From Guillardia theta CCMP2712 (taxonomy: Eukaryota; Cryptophyceae; Pyrenomonadales; Geminigeraceae), in assembly GCF_000315625.1 (NCBI RefSeq), contig NW_005434515.1, positions 36,443 through 56,926 of the forward strand: 20,484 nt of DNA, written 5' to 3'. The position numbers were made by a program, and so were the translations under genes. Positions 1-8,741 of the stretch are shown in pieces; the stretch's first letter is position 1, and every line of letters begins with the position of its first letter. The notes under the pieces were generated by a model. The model had not been told where the DNA came from, searched no databases, and saw only the letters and a program-made list of their open reading frames with translations.

Positions 1-40
1 CCTCCCTCCTCCTCCTCCTCCTCCTCCTCCTCCTCCTCCT
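1..40. repeat. CTC/CCT triplet repeat
   Basis: Tandem CTC triplets at the window edge, in what is probably an intron of the amine oxidase gene. A second CTC run lies at about 165-200, inside the intron 154-380. Confidence 0.8.
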
Positions 41-80
41 TCTGTCTCATCTTTCTGCTTTTCTCTGAAATCTTGCCAAG

Positions 81-2511
81 GAGGAAGATATTCTACGTGC
101 TGCATCATCCATCGCGTGGGCATACGTCGCCGACATTGAAGAGCTGTCACTAGGTAAGCTTATCCTCCTCCTCCTCCTCCTCCTCCTCCTCCTCCTCCTC
201 TCTTCTCGTCTCCTCCTCCTCCCCCAACATCATTATCTTGATCTTCTTTCTCATCATCACTTCTTCATCATCGTCTCATCTCTTGGTGACGTTGTTTGCA
301 ATTAACAACTACTTACTCATCCAACCACTTCCTTCCTCCGTCTCCTTCTCGTTCTCTCCGTCCATCCTAATTTTCTTCAGGTTCTTCAGTTGGAGCGATT
401 GGGCCCGAACAAGAGTTTCTCTACCATGACAGTGACTCCTCCTCCTCCTCCTCCTCCTCTCCTCCCCCATCCTCACCAGCTGAGTCTCAAGAGGACTCTT
501 GGATGACACCTGGAGCTTCCTGCGAAGTCTACGAGGACGGAGACTGGTGGAAGGCGAAGGTGAGTAGAGGAGGAGGTAGCTTGAGAAGAAGAGGAGGAGG
601 AGAGGAGCTGAAGGAGAGGAGGAGAAGGAGGTGGAGGGCTGATGGAGAAGGGAAGGTGGTTCAAGTGCGAGGAGGGCGCGTCCTCGTCAAGTTCGTTGGG
701 TCTACTCAGACCAGAAGGGTCGAGCTCGAGCCCAGCTGTGAGTTTGTTCTTCTCTCCATTGCTATGTTCACCAGGTGTCAGGTATCCGCCAGATGTCAGA
801 GGACAAGCAGGAGACTTACGGTCCGGGGGAGGGGGGGGGGGGAGGAGAAGGAGGAGGGGGGAAGAGGAGAAGGAAGGAAGGGGGGGGGGGAAAACCCTGG
901 AGGAAGAGGTCAGGGGTTGTGACGGGGGGGAGGATTAAACGTGGAAACAGCTGATCTTGACGAAGGGGTGGTGCTGGGAGGGCTACTCCAACTTCCTCGT
1001 CCGAGCTCTGGAGCAGGTTCCACATCCTCTTACTCTTCTCTAATCCCTTCTCTCCTCTACTCCCTCCTGTCTGCTCTACTCCCTCCTCCCTTCTCTACTC
1101 ACTATTGGCCCGGCAGGAGATTGCTGTCAGCCTTCACTCCAAGGTGACGAGGATCGTGGTGGAGGAGAAGGAGCAGTCGAGCTGCCGGGTTGAGTTTGTG
1201 CGGAGAGAGGTTGGAGAGAGTGAGAGCGGGAGGAGGAGGGTGATGGTCTCAGCGCAGGCAAAGGAGAAGAAGGAGCAGAAAGCTGCAGACTTCGTTATCG
1301 TCACTCTCCCCCTTGGAGTCCTACAGGCCTCAGCCGTCTCCTTCTCTCCTCCTCTCCCCGACGAGAAGCTGCAGGCCATTCACGCGCTAGGCATGGGGGT
1401 CGAGAACAAGGTGACAGAGCGAGGGAAGGAGAGGGGGAAGAAGGAGCGTCAGGTTCATTCAGCATGCAGGTCATCTTGCGGTTCTCGCGCTGCTTTTGGC
1501 CAAAAGACGTTCCCTACCTTCAGTGTATCCACCCCTGCGTGAGGTGACTCCTCCTTCTCCTCCTCTCCCTCCTTCTCTCCTTCTTCCTTCTTTCATCTCA
1601 CCCTCTTCATCATCTGCTCGAGTACTCTTCAGCTCATTTTCAATCAACTTTCGTTACCCCTCCCCTCTCCTCCTCCCCTCTCCTCCTCCCCTCTCCCCCT
1701 CCCCTCTTCTCCCCTCCGCTTGCATCGTCCTCGCAAGCTGCAGCAGCTTACGCCCGTCAGGTTCTTGAACGGACATTTCTTCGGCAAGGAGCACACGCTC
1801 ATCGCCCACCTCTCGCCTCCTCTCTCGCATGCTGACATCCCCGACGAGCTGCTCCTCGAGGAGGTTCTTAGGTCCTCCATGCTCGTCTACCTCCGTCCTC
1901 TCACCGGCGCTATTCTCGTGCAGCTGCTTGCAGGACATGTTCGGAAATCTTCTCCCAGAGCTCGCAGATTATCTAGTCACAAGGTCCTCCTCCTCCTCCT
2001 CCTCTACCCCTCTCTTTCTGCTCTGTTCGCACTCCCGACTCTCTCGACAGGTGGGACAAGGATGAATTTTCGCGTGGTTCGTATTCTTATATGAAGGTCT
2101 CATCCTCTCCCCTCCCTCTCAGTCGCATCCTCAAACCTATTCAGCTGGGGTCCAACTCGGAGCATGTGAGGGCTCTATCAGCTCCTTCGCATGGGGGTCG
2201 CGTGTATTGGGCGGGAGAAGCATGCTCTCTAGAGGGCCATCAGTGCGTTCATGGCGCCTACTTGACTGGCGAGGTTTGCTCCCTCCTGCCCCCCCTCCTC
2301 CTCCTGCTCGACCCCCTGTTTCCATGTATGTTTCATTCTATCTACTTCCCTCCACCTCCATTGATCTGTCTCGCTCGCTGACAGGTCTCTTCCTCCCCTC
2401 CTGCCATTCCTGCTCTGCTTCTGCTTCTCTCATGCATCTCACCAGGCAGCGGCGACAAGCATCTTGGACGCGATTGAGAAGAGCAGCAGAAGGCAGCGAC
2501 GACGACGATGA
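81..2511 (+). CDS. Flavin amine oxidase (LSD1/polyamine-oxidase type) with inserted Tudor-like module, 5' end outside the window
   Basis: FAD-dependent amine oxidase, either a histone lysine demethylase or a polyamine oxidase. Proposed exons: 81-153, 381-559, 656-737, (an unresolved piece near 782-820), 951-1016, 1117-1410, 1470-1543, 1761-1863, 1934-1983, 2051-2273, 2446-2511. Apart from the unresolved piece, the joins keep phase. The oxidase signature is clear: GYSNFLVRALEQ followed by EIAVSLHSKVTRIV, the LPLGVL motif, then ENK/VILRF, whose Lys (1408-1410) sits where the family has its catalytic lysine. TRWDKDEFSRGSYSY comes next, then the FAD-contacting WAGEA and VHGAYLTGE near the C-terminus. 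Exons 381-559 and 656-737 encode EDGDWWKAK joined to VVQVRGGRVLVKFVGS, a Tudor/Agenet-type fold, placed inside the oxidase domain. The GxGxxG FAD-binding N-terminus lies upstream of the window. The join from 737 to 951 does not keep phase with any splice pair I tried; the G-run at 829-890 could hide an error. The tail is basic (RRQRRRR). Confidence 0.82.
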
Positions 2512-2632
2512 TGGAGACGAAGGCGAACACAATGATGATGAGGAGAAGAAGGCGAACACAATGATGAGGAGGAGAAGGAGATGGGGAAGGAGATGGGGAA
2601 TGCTTTATCTAAGGAAACATCGTTTGCCTGGT
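2512..2632. other. Short convergent intergenic spacer
   Basis: This is the gap between the stop codon of the amine oxidase (2509-2511) and the stop codon of the minus-strand gene (2635-2633). A segment beginning GGCGAACACAATGATGA is duplicated head to tail around 2522-2570. Both 3' UTRs must share this short stretch or overlap. Confidence 0.5.
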
Positions 2633-3134
2633 CTAACTCGTTCCGCCCCCTCGACCCATCCGACCGGGAGGCCAGTGCGTGGGAGCAGCCGAAGAGGCAG
2701 CTGGGAGGCGAGGAGCAGCTGGGGAGGCAGCTGGGAGGCGAGGAGCAGCTGGGGAGGCAGCTGGGAGGCGAGGAGCAGCTGGGGAGGCAGCTGAGAGGCG
2801 AGGAGCAGCTGGGGAGGCAGCTGAGAGGCGAGGAGCAGCTCCTCTCCCCCCTGCTGTCATCTGCCCAGCTCCATCAGAACTTCTCCAGTCTGCCCAGCTG
2901 CCCCTAACCTGCCCTCCTACTCCTCCTATTGCCCCTCCTATCGCCCCCCCCGCCCCTCCCATCGCCCCTCCCGCTGATCCTGCAGCAGCTCCTGCAGCAG
3001 CAGCTCCCGGCACCGATCCAGCTGGAGGGGGAGCCCGAGAGCCCGCGTCTGTGACAAAAAAACACTGGAGACACCTTGAGCATAGGCTGTCCACGTAGAC
3101 GGTAGCCTGCTCAAATATAAGACACTGCCTCCTC

Positions 3135-3173
<39 letters not shown>

Positions 3174-4745
3174 CTCCTCCTCTCAATTGTCTGCTCCTGC
3201 TCACCTGTTGGTTGGAGCTGCGACGGTGGAAAATGACCTGGATGAGGTCCGAGCGATTTTCAACCTTGTGTTCCTCCGGCCTGCGAGTGTGCGTAAGGAG
3301 CAGCAGAGCGAGGGGAAGGGAGGGAGGGGAAGAGGAAGAGCGAGGAAGGGGAGGGTGGAGAGCAACAGGGAGGGGCAGTGCTAGCAGCATGGTCTGACTT
3401 GCAAGGAGCGCGATCGTGCTCTGTGCCGAGCCTGACGTTGTCGTTGAGGTCGAGGATGACCATGGCGGTATTCACATCGAGCCCGCTAGGCAGCATGACA
3501 GTGAAGGGAGGCCTGAGAGATGCGTCAGGCTGTGAGGACCCAACGGGCGAGGGGCAAGATGAGACCTGCGTACGAGGGTCTTGTCTATGACCTTCTTTCT
3601 GAGGTTGTACTGAGACAGAGAGTGAGTGCGAACAAGAGAGGACAGAGGAGAAGAGAGGAAGGGCGGAGAGAGGGTGGAAAAGAGGAGGAGGAGGAGGAGG
3701 AGGACGTGGAGGAGGAGGACGTGGAGGAGGAGGAGGAGGACGGAGGGTGAGGGCACCGGCCACTTGAAGGCTTGTCGGACGCGGAGCTGCTGGTTGGGGG
3801 GCTGCGCAAGGTAAGGAGAGGAGAAGCGAGCTACGGGAACCTGGCGAGATACTGGAGGAGTCGAAGTGGAAGGGGAAGTGGAGGGAATAGCAGAGGGATG
3901 AGGCATGCTCGGTGTCTGCCGCAGGCGTCAGCGCAAGCTGCTCGCTCCCTCCTTGTCTCGCACCTGGCGGATATTTTGCGTCCTATGGAAAGAAACAAGG
4001 TGAGAGGAAGGAGGTCGAGGACGCAAGATCCACCTGCTCAGATCCTTCGGACCTCCTGCAGCAGCAGCAGCAGCAGCGGTCGGGGTTCCGGTGGGTTTCG
4101 AAGTCGCTCCCTGAAGAGCCAGTGAGGGCAGGGGACACTGGAGGGGAGCATACGGAGATCCCATGCACTTGCGTGCCAACGAGGCTGGTTGGAGCCCCTG
4201 CACTCGTCCACATCAGCATTCGCCTGCTGGCATGGGCAGCGGAAGGCGGAGAGGACGAAGAGGAAGAGGAGCAGGAAGAGTCTATAGGCTTCAGCAGAGG
4301 AGATTCAGGTCGCGACCTTTGGGCTTGTTTTTGTTGGCGGCGTAAGCAAGGTTGGCTCCCGGGGCTTCTTGGTAGGGTAGGGAGGAGGCTGCTGAGTCTG
4401 ACAGCTTTTGGGCCCCCTTTGTCTTCTTCTTTGGCTGTCCGTTGACCTGCTCCTCACATCATTCTCTCCTCACGTCATTCTCTCCTCACATCATTCTCTC
4501 CCTTTCCCCTCTCCTCTCCCTCCATCCTCCTCCCCTTTCTCTTCTCCACTTACAGCCGGCTTGACCATCACCTTCGGCGGCAACGCCTCCTGCCCCCCAG
4601 AAAGCGCCCGAGCAGCTTCTGTGGGCGTAGGCGGCATGGAGGAGGACTTGGAGGAGGCATCGTCAGGAGCCCTGTTGACTGCCTTCTTCTGAAGGTTCCG
4701 CAACCTGATCCATGAGGAAGAAGGAGTGTTGAAGGACAAAAACAT
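2633..4745 (-). CDS. Unrecognised multi-exon protein with a concanavalin/LamG-like stretch and a repeat-rich tail
   Basis: I do not recognise the family. The 3' exons join well, reading 5' to 3' on the minus strand: 3801-3757 (or ending at CAA before GTGGCC), 3609-3566, 3512-3399, 3280-3205, 3106-2633. Every donor and acceptor in this set is GT-AG and the phases match (phase 2 twice, then 0). Joined pieces include YNLRKKVIDKTLV, PFTVMLPSGLDVNTAMVIL, DLNDNVRLG, ENRSDLIQVIFHRR and ATVYVDSL. Alternating beta-strand-like segments ending in VYVDS resemble a concanavalin/laminin-G-like sandwich; that is inference. The last exon continues into a Gly/Ala/Pro-rich tail with about five LPAASPAAPR-type decapeptides. 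Upstream exons are weaker: 4745-4554 (MFLSFNTPSSSW start, phase 0, good GTAAGT donor), 4446-4317 (VNGQPKKKTKG, lysine-rich), one around 4235-4045, and one starting near 3982 (DAKYPP). The start codon and the middle joins are unproven. Confidence 0.55.
2701..2840. repeat. 30-bp tandem minisatellite
   Basis: Four full units and a 20-bp partial one. Units start at 2701, 2731, 2761, 2791 and 2821. The first three are identical; the fourth and fifth carry G to A at the fourth base (CTGGG to CTGAG). The 30-bp period is divisible by three, so it reads on the minus strand as a decapeptide repeat in the tail of the unrecognised gene. Confidence 0.95.
3137..3180. repeat. CTA/TAC triplet microsatellite
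   Basis: About 12 consecutive CTA triplets, running into CTC triplets. It lies inside the proposed intron 3107-3204 of the minus-strand gene, between the GTGAGC donor and the GAGCAG acceptor. Confidence 0.9.
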
Positions 4746-5525
4746 GCAGAGGAAAAGGAAGACAGGGGTTTGAGAGAATAGGAGAGGAGGAAGGAAGAGA
4801 GGTGATGGCAATCGTTAGTTAAGCTAGATGCTATTAACAGGACAAACCGATCAGAATCTCCCAGGGAAGCAACTGGGTGATTGGAGGACAGGCCTGTTCC
4901 AACCTCAACTCCCTCTCCTCCTTCCTCTCTGTCTCACCGAGAAACGGCAAAGGTGGAGCATACGCTTGGCCAATAAAGCTGAACAGCCATAAGCGAACTG
5001 CGAATCGAGCAGGCAGAGGAGGATAACGAGGTGTGAAGAGTTTGCAGACAGCATGATGAAAGGGAGATAGGAAACAAGGATAGACAAGGAAGCTGAAGAG
5101 GGGAAGGACGTGGAGGAGAGGAATACCCTTTCTCTTTCCGGCTAAAGATGTCAAATGCTGAGATCGTTCTCAGCGGAAATGACTTGAAAGCTAGAGGAGC
5201 GATCAAGCCTGCACCGGCATGGTCAACTCTCATTCCCCTCCATGTTCAGCTACCGCTCGAGCTGACACACATCTCCTCCCAGGACGGAAGTCTGCGAGCA
5301 CATGAGGGGGCTCACTAATCGCGCCATGAGCAAGGCACCTCGAGAACAGCTCTCCGTCGACTTCTAGCCTGCTCCTCGCTTCTTCGTAACCCTTGCCAGA
5401 AGCGTCAGAAGGAGGAAGGGGATCGGCTGATCTGACCGCTTCGATGCTCTCCAGCTTCCTCTTCCTCCCCATCAGGCCGTAGGGGCTGCCGCACCCGTCA
5501 GACACTCTCAGCTGCTCTTGGAGCC
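4746..5525. other. Intergenic region, no confident gene
   Basis: This stretch holds the presumed promoter of the unrecognised minus-strand gene and the 3' flank of the Sgf73-like gene. The only coding-like part is 5505-5230 on the minus strand (SDGCGSPYGLMGRKRKLES and onward). It could be a C-terminal exon of the Sgf73-like gene: a donor GTGCCATGG inside codons 380-382 and an acceptor ending GAGAG would join in phase. It could equally be 3' UTR. Nothing else stands out. Confidence 0.4.
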
Positions 5526-6731
5526 CTACCCAATCTCTTCCTCGTCCCCAAGGTCGTTCCTTCCCTTGTGCGGGCGGAGCGCCATGGCACCGTTGGGAGC
5601 AGCGAGGGCGGCGGCCTGCTGATTCGCTTTGAACGCTTTCCTCTCGGCCAGCAGGTCGTCATAGGGTCGCGACCGCCCCGTCACCTCGCGCTTCGCTACC
5701 TGCGTGTGCGCTTTGCAGTCGATGGTCCGCATGCACCTGCCGCCGGTCTCGAGCATCACCCCGCAGATGCGGTCGAGGTCCATGGCGTTGGTCTTCTTGG
5801 GCTTCATCAAGTCTCCCTTGCCTGACGGGCTTCCCCCTGGGTTCACGTTCTCGGCGTTGGGAGCAGACACTACGGGAATGGCAACGAGGCAGAAGGTGTG
5901 GGAGGGGTCGTGCCGGTCCGCAGGAAGACCTCGCGCATGGCAAGTTTGGCAGAGGTCAAAATCATCGCATTCGTTGCAGCTGAAGCGACTTCCTGTGATC
6001 GGGGAGAGCCCGCAGCCGTCGCATGTGATCACCTCGATCTCTATCTCCAGCGCTCCTCCGCCTTCCACCCCTGCTCCTCCCTCCACCTTGCGCCGCTTGG
6101 ACGGGATTGCACTTCCCTTATTCACGTTAGGGAGTCCGAACTTAGTGGGCACGTTGAGCTTGGGCTGCGGCTTGTTGGGCAACTTGAGCTTCAGGTTCCC
6201 GTTCCCCTGCCTCTCCTTCTCGTACTCGATCTGCGAACACTCTTGCCAGTGCGCGGCGAACCTGCGCTGGAGAACAACTCGCCCGCATCTTTCGCAACCG
6301 GCAAGACGCAAGACATCACCTTCCACCAAGCTCTCCTTGGCCGGTTTTCCTTCCTTCCCATCCCCAGAGTCGTTACCCTGAATCTCCTCGGCGATACTCG
6401 AAGCGCATGCCTGAAAGGCGTCCGATATCGCCGGGAACGCCTGATCCCACGACGAGAATTTCTTCAAGTCGAGGAGCGCATCAGACTCCTTGTGAAGATG
6501 AGGTACAGGCTGGAGAGGCTGCAAAAGCGCGGGAAGGAGGAGACGGCAGAAGGACAACACGTCATTCGATCTGAGAGACGCTGGCAGGCAATCTATTCCT
6601 TGCTTCGCTTTTGTCTGTAATTCCTTGAGCTTCTCTGATAGCTTGCCGGGTTCTGCTGGTTCTGCTGCCAGGTTTTGGTCCTCCCTCATCATGGGATCAT
6701 CCCCTTGCTGGCAGTCACCTCCTTCCTTCAT
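5526..6731 (-). CDS. Sgf73/ataxin-7-like SAGA subunit with SCA7 domain and an additional ZZ zinc finger
   Basis: A 401-residue open frame. Sgf73/ataxin-7 proteins anchor the H2B deubiquitinase module to the SAGA coactivator. Three zinc modules are visible. (a) A C2HC finger at residues 146-165 (CERCGRVVLQRRFAAHWQEC; ligands C146, C149, H161, C165), like the N-terminal finger of Sgf73. (b) A ZZ-type finger at about 237-278 (CDGCGLSPITGSRFSCNECD..LCQTC, then H274 and H278). (c) An SCA7 block at 323-342 with spacing C323-x9-C333-x5-C339-x2-H342, followed by the family's typical SRPYDDLLAE. A likely nuclear localisation signal, PSKRRKVE, is near 210. The acidic C-terminus ends GDEEEIG. A good acceptor (TTCTGTTCACCAG) lies just upstream of the ATG and the frame stays open to it, so a short extra 5' exon is possible. 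An alternative C-terminal exon downstream is also possible. Confidence 0.9.
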   Translation of the reverse strand: MKEGGDCQQGDDPMMREDQNLAAEPAEPGKLSEKLKELQTKAKQGIDCLPASLRSNDVLSFCRLLLPALLQPLQPVPHLHKESDALLDLKKFSSWDQAFPAISDAFQACASSIAEEIQGNDSGDGKEGKPAKESLVEGDVLRLAGCERCGRVVLQRRFAAHWQECSQIEYEKERQGNGNLKLKLPNKPQPKLNVPTKFGLPNVNKGSAIPSKRRKVEGGAGVEGGGALEIEIEVITCDGCGLSPITGSRFSCNECDDFDLCQTCHARGLPADRHDPSHTFCLVAIPVVSAPNAENVNPGGSPSGKGDLMKPKKTNAMDLDRICGVMLETGGRCMRTIDCKAHTQVAKREVTGRSRPYDDLLAERKAFKANQQAAALAAPNGAMALRPHKGRNDLGDEEEIG

Positions 6732-7056
6732 CAGGAGGGTGACATCCTGGTGAACAGAAACGGTGTTAAGAAAATGAGAGACAGCAAAGAACTGTGTCTT
6801 GAAATCAGTTCAAGTTAGGTGCAAACCAAAGTGTGATACAATACGACTCATATGACAACAAGTGTTAACAGCGAGCAGCCTGAAAGCGTGGTTCGACAAC
6901 GGTCGTTTTTGTATGACGACGATGGGGATTTAGCCGTGTGGATGGGAAATAGCAGCAAGGAGGCAACGAGCTATCGTACTGCACAGGTGGAAGAGGGAAA
7001 CTGGCAGGGAGGAGGGGGGGAGAGAGAGTTGGAAGCACGAGCAGGACTAAGAACAA
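6732..7056. other. 5' flank of the Sgf73-like gene
   Basis: On the minus strand a short candidate first exon (ATG AGT CGT ATT before a GTATCA donor, about 6850-6839) could join the acceptor ending at about 6744, giving MSRI then DVTLLMKEGG. This is speculative. Otherwise I see no gene here. Confidence 0.25.
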
Positions 7057-7483
7057 AATGAGCAGAAGCATGATGAGCACGAGCACGAGCATGATGAGCA
7101 CGAGCACGACCAGGACCAGGACCAGGACCAGGATGAGCAGGAGCAGGAGCAGGACCAAGACCAGGACCAGGACCAGGACCAGGACCAGGACCAGGACCAG
7201 GACCAGGACCAGGACCAGGACCAGGACCAGGACCAGGACCAGGACCAGGACCAGGACCAGGACCAGGACCAGCAGCAGCAGCAGGGGCAGGGGCAGGGGC
7301 AGGGGCAGGGGCAGGGGCAGGGGCAGGGGCAGGGGCAGGGGCAGGGGCAGGGGCAGTAGCAGTAGCAGTAGCAGTAGCAGTAGCAGTAGCAGTAGCAGGA
7401 GCAGTAGCAGTAGCAGGAGCAGGAGCAGGAGCAGTAGCAGTAGCAGTAGCAGGAGCAGGAGCAGGAGCAGTAGCAGTAGCAGT

Positions 7484-7518
<35 letters not shown>

Positions 7519-7519
7519 T

Positions 7520-7560
<41 letters not shown>

Positions 7561-7561
7561 T

Positions 7562-7624
<63 letters not shown>
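7057..7624. repeat. Compound CAGNNN hexanucleotide repeat block
   Basis: About 570 bp with a six-base period in which CAG is kept in nearly constant register and the other three bases change by zone. AGCACG-type units run from about 7070; CAGGAC from about 7109 to 7270, with a CAGGAG interruption near 7135-7155. CAGGGG spans about 7281-7355 and CAGTAG about 7356-7400, followed by a CAGGAG/CAGTAG mosaic to about 7623. One + frame stays open throughout (7058-7651), reading Arg-Thr, Arg-Gly, Ser-Ser and Arg-Ser dipeptides. I treat this as a by-product of the repeat rather than evidence of a gene. Confidence 0.95.
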
Positions 7625-7699
7625 ATCCAGGATGAAAACGCGGTGTGTTAGTGGCTCACAGCATGGCGGGCTGAACCGTTATAAACGCAACGGTCGAAA

Positions 7700-8030
7700 C
7701 GTTCCATCAAGGGATTCGGGCGGCGGCCGCCGGGCCTGGTGGCCTGAGTGCGCCCGGGCCGGGCCCGGCTGGGACTAGCCTCACCTGGGACAGGCCCGGC
7801 CGGGCCCGTGACTCGGTGACGGTCCGTGACACCAGTTTGAAGGCGACCAGGTTGCCGGTGTACTGGGCCGCATCGTCACCCGGCAGTCCGCCATGATCAC
7901 ACTGTGACAGGTTGTGCAGCTTGACCCAAAGTTAAGTTAAAAAGCAGTGGGGCAGTGCCGGGCAGCCTGAGCGCCGGCCCTGACCGTACTCCCGGCTCAC
8001 TGAGTGAGCCGGGCGCAAGGGCCGGGCGAC
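7700..8030. repeat. GC-rich palindromic island upstream of the EF-hand thioredoxin gene
   Basis: GC-rich DNA built from nested CCCGGGCC/GGCCCGGCC words, with an AT-richer centre. It shares the segment CGTGACTC..GGTGACGG (7806-7821) and the word GCCATGATC (about 7890) with the larger island at 11320-12125. It ends with a perfect inverted repeat at 7991-8013. No open frame here looks like a gene. Confidence 0.55.
7991..8013. promoter_or_regulatory. Perfect 11-bp inverted repeat upstream of the start codon
   Basis: CCCGGCTCACT (7991-8001), one central G, then its exact reverse complement AGTGAGCCGGG (8003-8013). It lies 74 bp upstream of the ATG at 8088. It could be a transcription-factor site, an RNA hairpin in the 5' UTR, or simply part of the GC-rich repeat. 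Confidence 0.4.
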
Positions 8031-8087
8031 ACGATCCCCAAGTAACGGTTTGTAACCTATTTAACTGTTGTAACGTAATAAAATATC

Positions 8088-8741
8088 ATGGCGGCCGCAA
8101 TGCGACAAACGCGGACAATGTTGGTTGTGATGATGACAATGGCTCTGATGCTGATGTCAGTTGTTCCCATTGCTCGATCAGATCCTGGTACTTGCGGACT
8201 TAGACCTCCTACAGAAGAAACTCATCCTGCAGATCTGAATGCAGATGGGGAAGTTACAAGTGAAGAATTTGTTGAGTACGCTGAATCACAGGAGAACGCA
8301 GATACCACAAAACAAGAGATGGACGCCGATGGTGATGGCAAGGTAACAACAGAAGAATTCGTGGCATTTGCAGAGGGACAGGAATTAGGTCCTGTTGAAC
8401 TGACACCGGAAAATTTCGATGCCAAAACCAAGCAGTTCAAAGCTGCTTTTGTGAAATTTATGGCGCCCTGGTGTGGACACTGTCAAAACATGGCCAAATC
8501 TTTTCATGATTTGGCAAAAAAAATCCACTCTGAGAATCCTGGGACAGTGCTGATCGGGACTGTGAACTGTGATCAACAGAGAGAGTTCTGTGAAATGTTC
8601 CAGGTAGAGGGGCTGCCGACCCTCCTCCTCATGAAGGACCCCGAGGTATTCGAAGACGCTACTCCAGTCTTGTTTCAAGGAGACAGAAATTTTGAAGGAA
8701 TGCTCTCTTTTCTCGAGCAGGAAGGAGTGTTGCCAAAGTAG
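8088..8741 (+). CDS. Secretory EF-hand / thioredoxin-domain protein (PDI-like, CGHC)
   Basis: A single-exon gene of 217 residues. An N-terminal signal peptide (hydrophobic core LVVMMTMALMLMSVVPIA, cleavage probably near residue 31) sends it into the ER or secretory route. Two EF-hand calcium loops follow: residues 49-60 (D49, N51, D53, T57, E60) and 79-90 (D79, D81, D83, T87, E90). A thioredoxin fold from about 101 to 214 carries FMAPWCGHCQNMAK, with active-site CGHC at 129-132 and the cis-proline at GLPT (P177). This suggests a calcium-responsive dithiol oxidoreductase. There is no KDEL-type retention signal (the end is GVLPK), so it may be secreted or held by a partner. No Phe follows the signal peptide cleavage site, so plastid targeting of the red-algal-derived type is not indicated. 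A second in-frame ATG at 8100 is an alternative start. Confidence 0.93.
   Translation: MAAAMRQTRTMLVVMMTMALMLMSVVPIARSDPGTCGLRPPTEETHPADLNADGEVTSEEFVEYAESQENADTTKQEMDADGDGKVTTEEFVAFAEGQELGPVELTPENFDAKTKQFKAAFVKFMAPWCGHCQNMAKSFHDLAKKIHSENPGTVLIGTVNCDQQREFCEMFQVEGLPTLLLMKDPEVFEDATPVLFQGDRNFEGMLSFLEQEGVLPK

Noticed and set aside
3772-4445. Plus-strand frames in 3772-4445, opposite the unrecognised gene
   Set aside because: The minus strand gives better exons with matched splice phases. The plus-strand translations are antisense shadows.
5568-6620. Long plus-strand frames opposite the Sgf73-like gene
   Set aside because: They are antisense to a clearly conserved zinc-finger protein and show no domains.
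7058-7651. 197-codon open frame of Arg-Thr, Arg-Gly and Arg-Ser dipeptides resembling an SR protein
   Set aside because: The frame is open only because the hexanucleotide repeat lacks stops in that register. There is no non-repetitive domain and no splice or promoter support.
7700-8030. tRNA or small RNA gene in the GC-rich island
   Set aside because: I looked for cloverleaf arms and internal promoter boxes and could not build one; the palindromes are simple hairpins.
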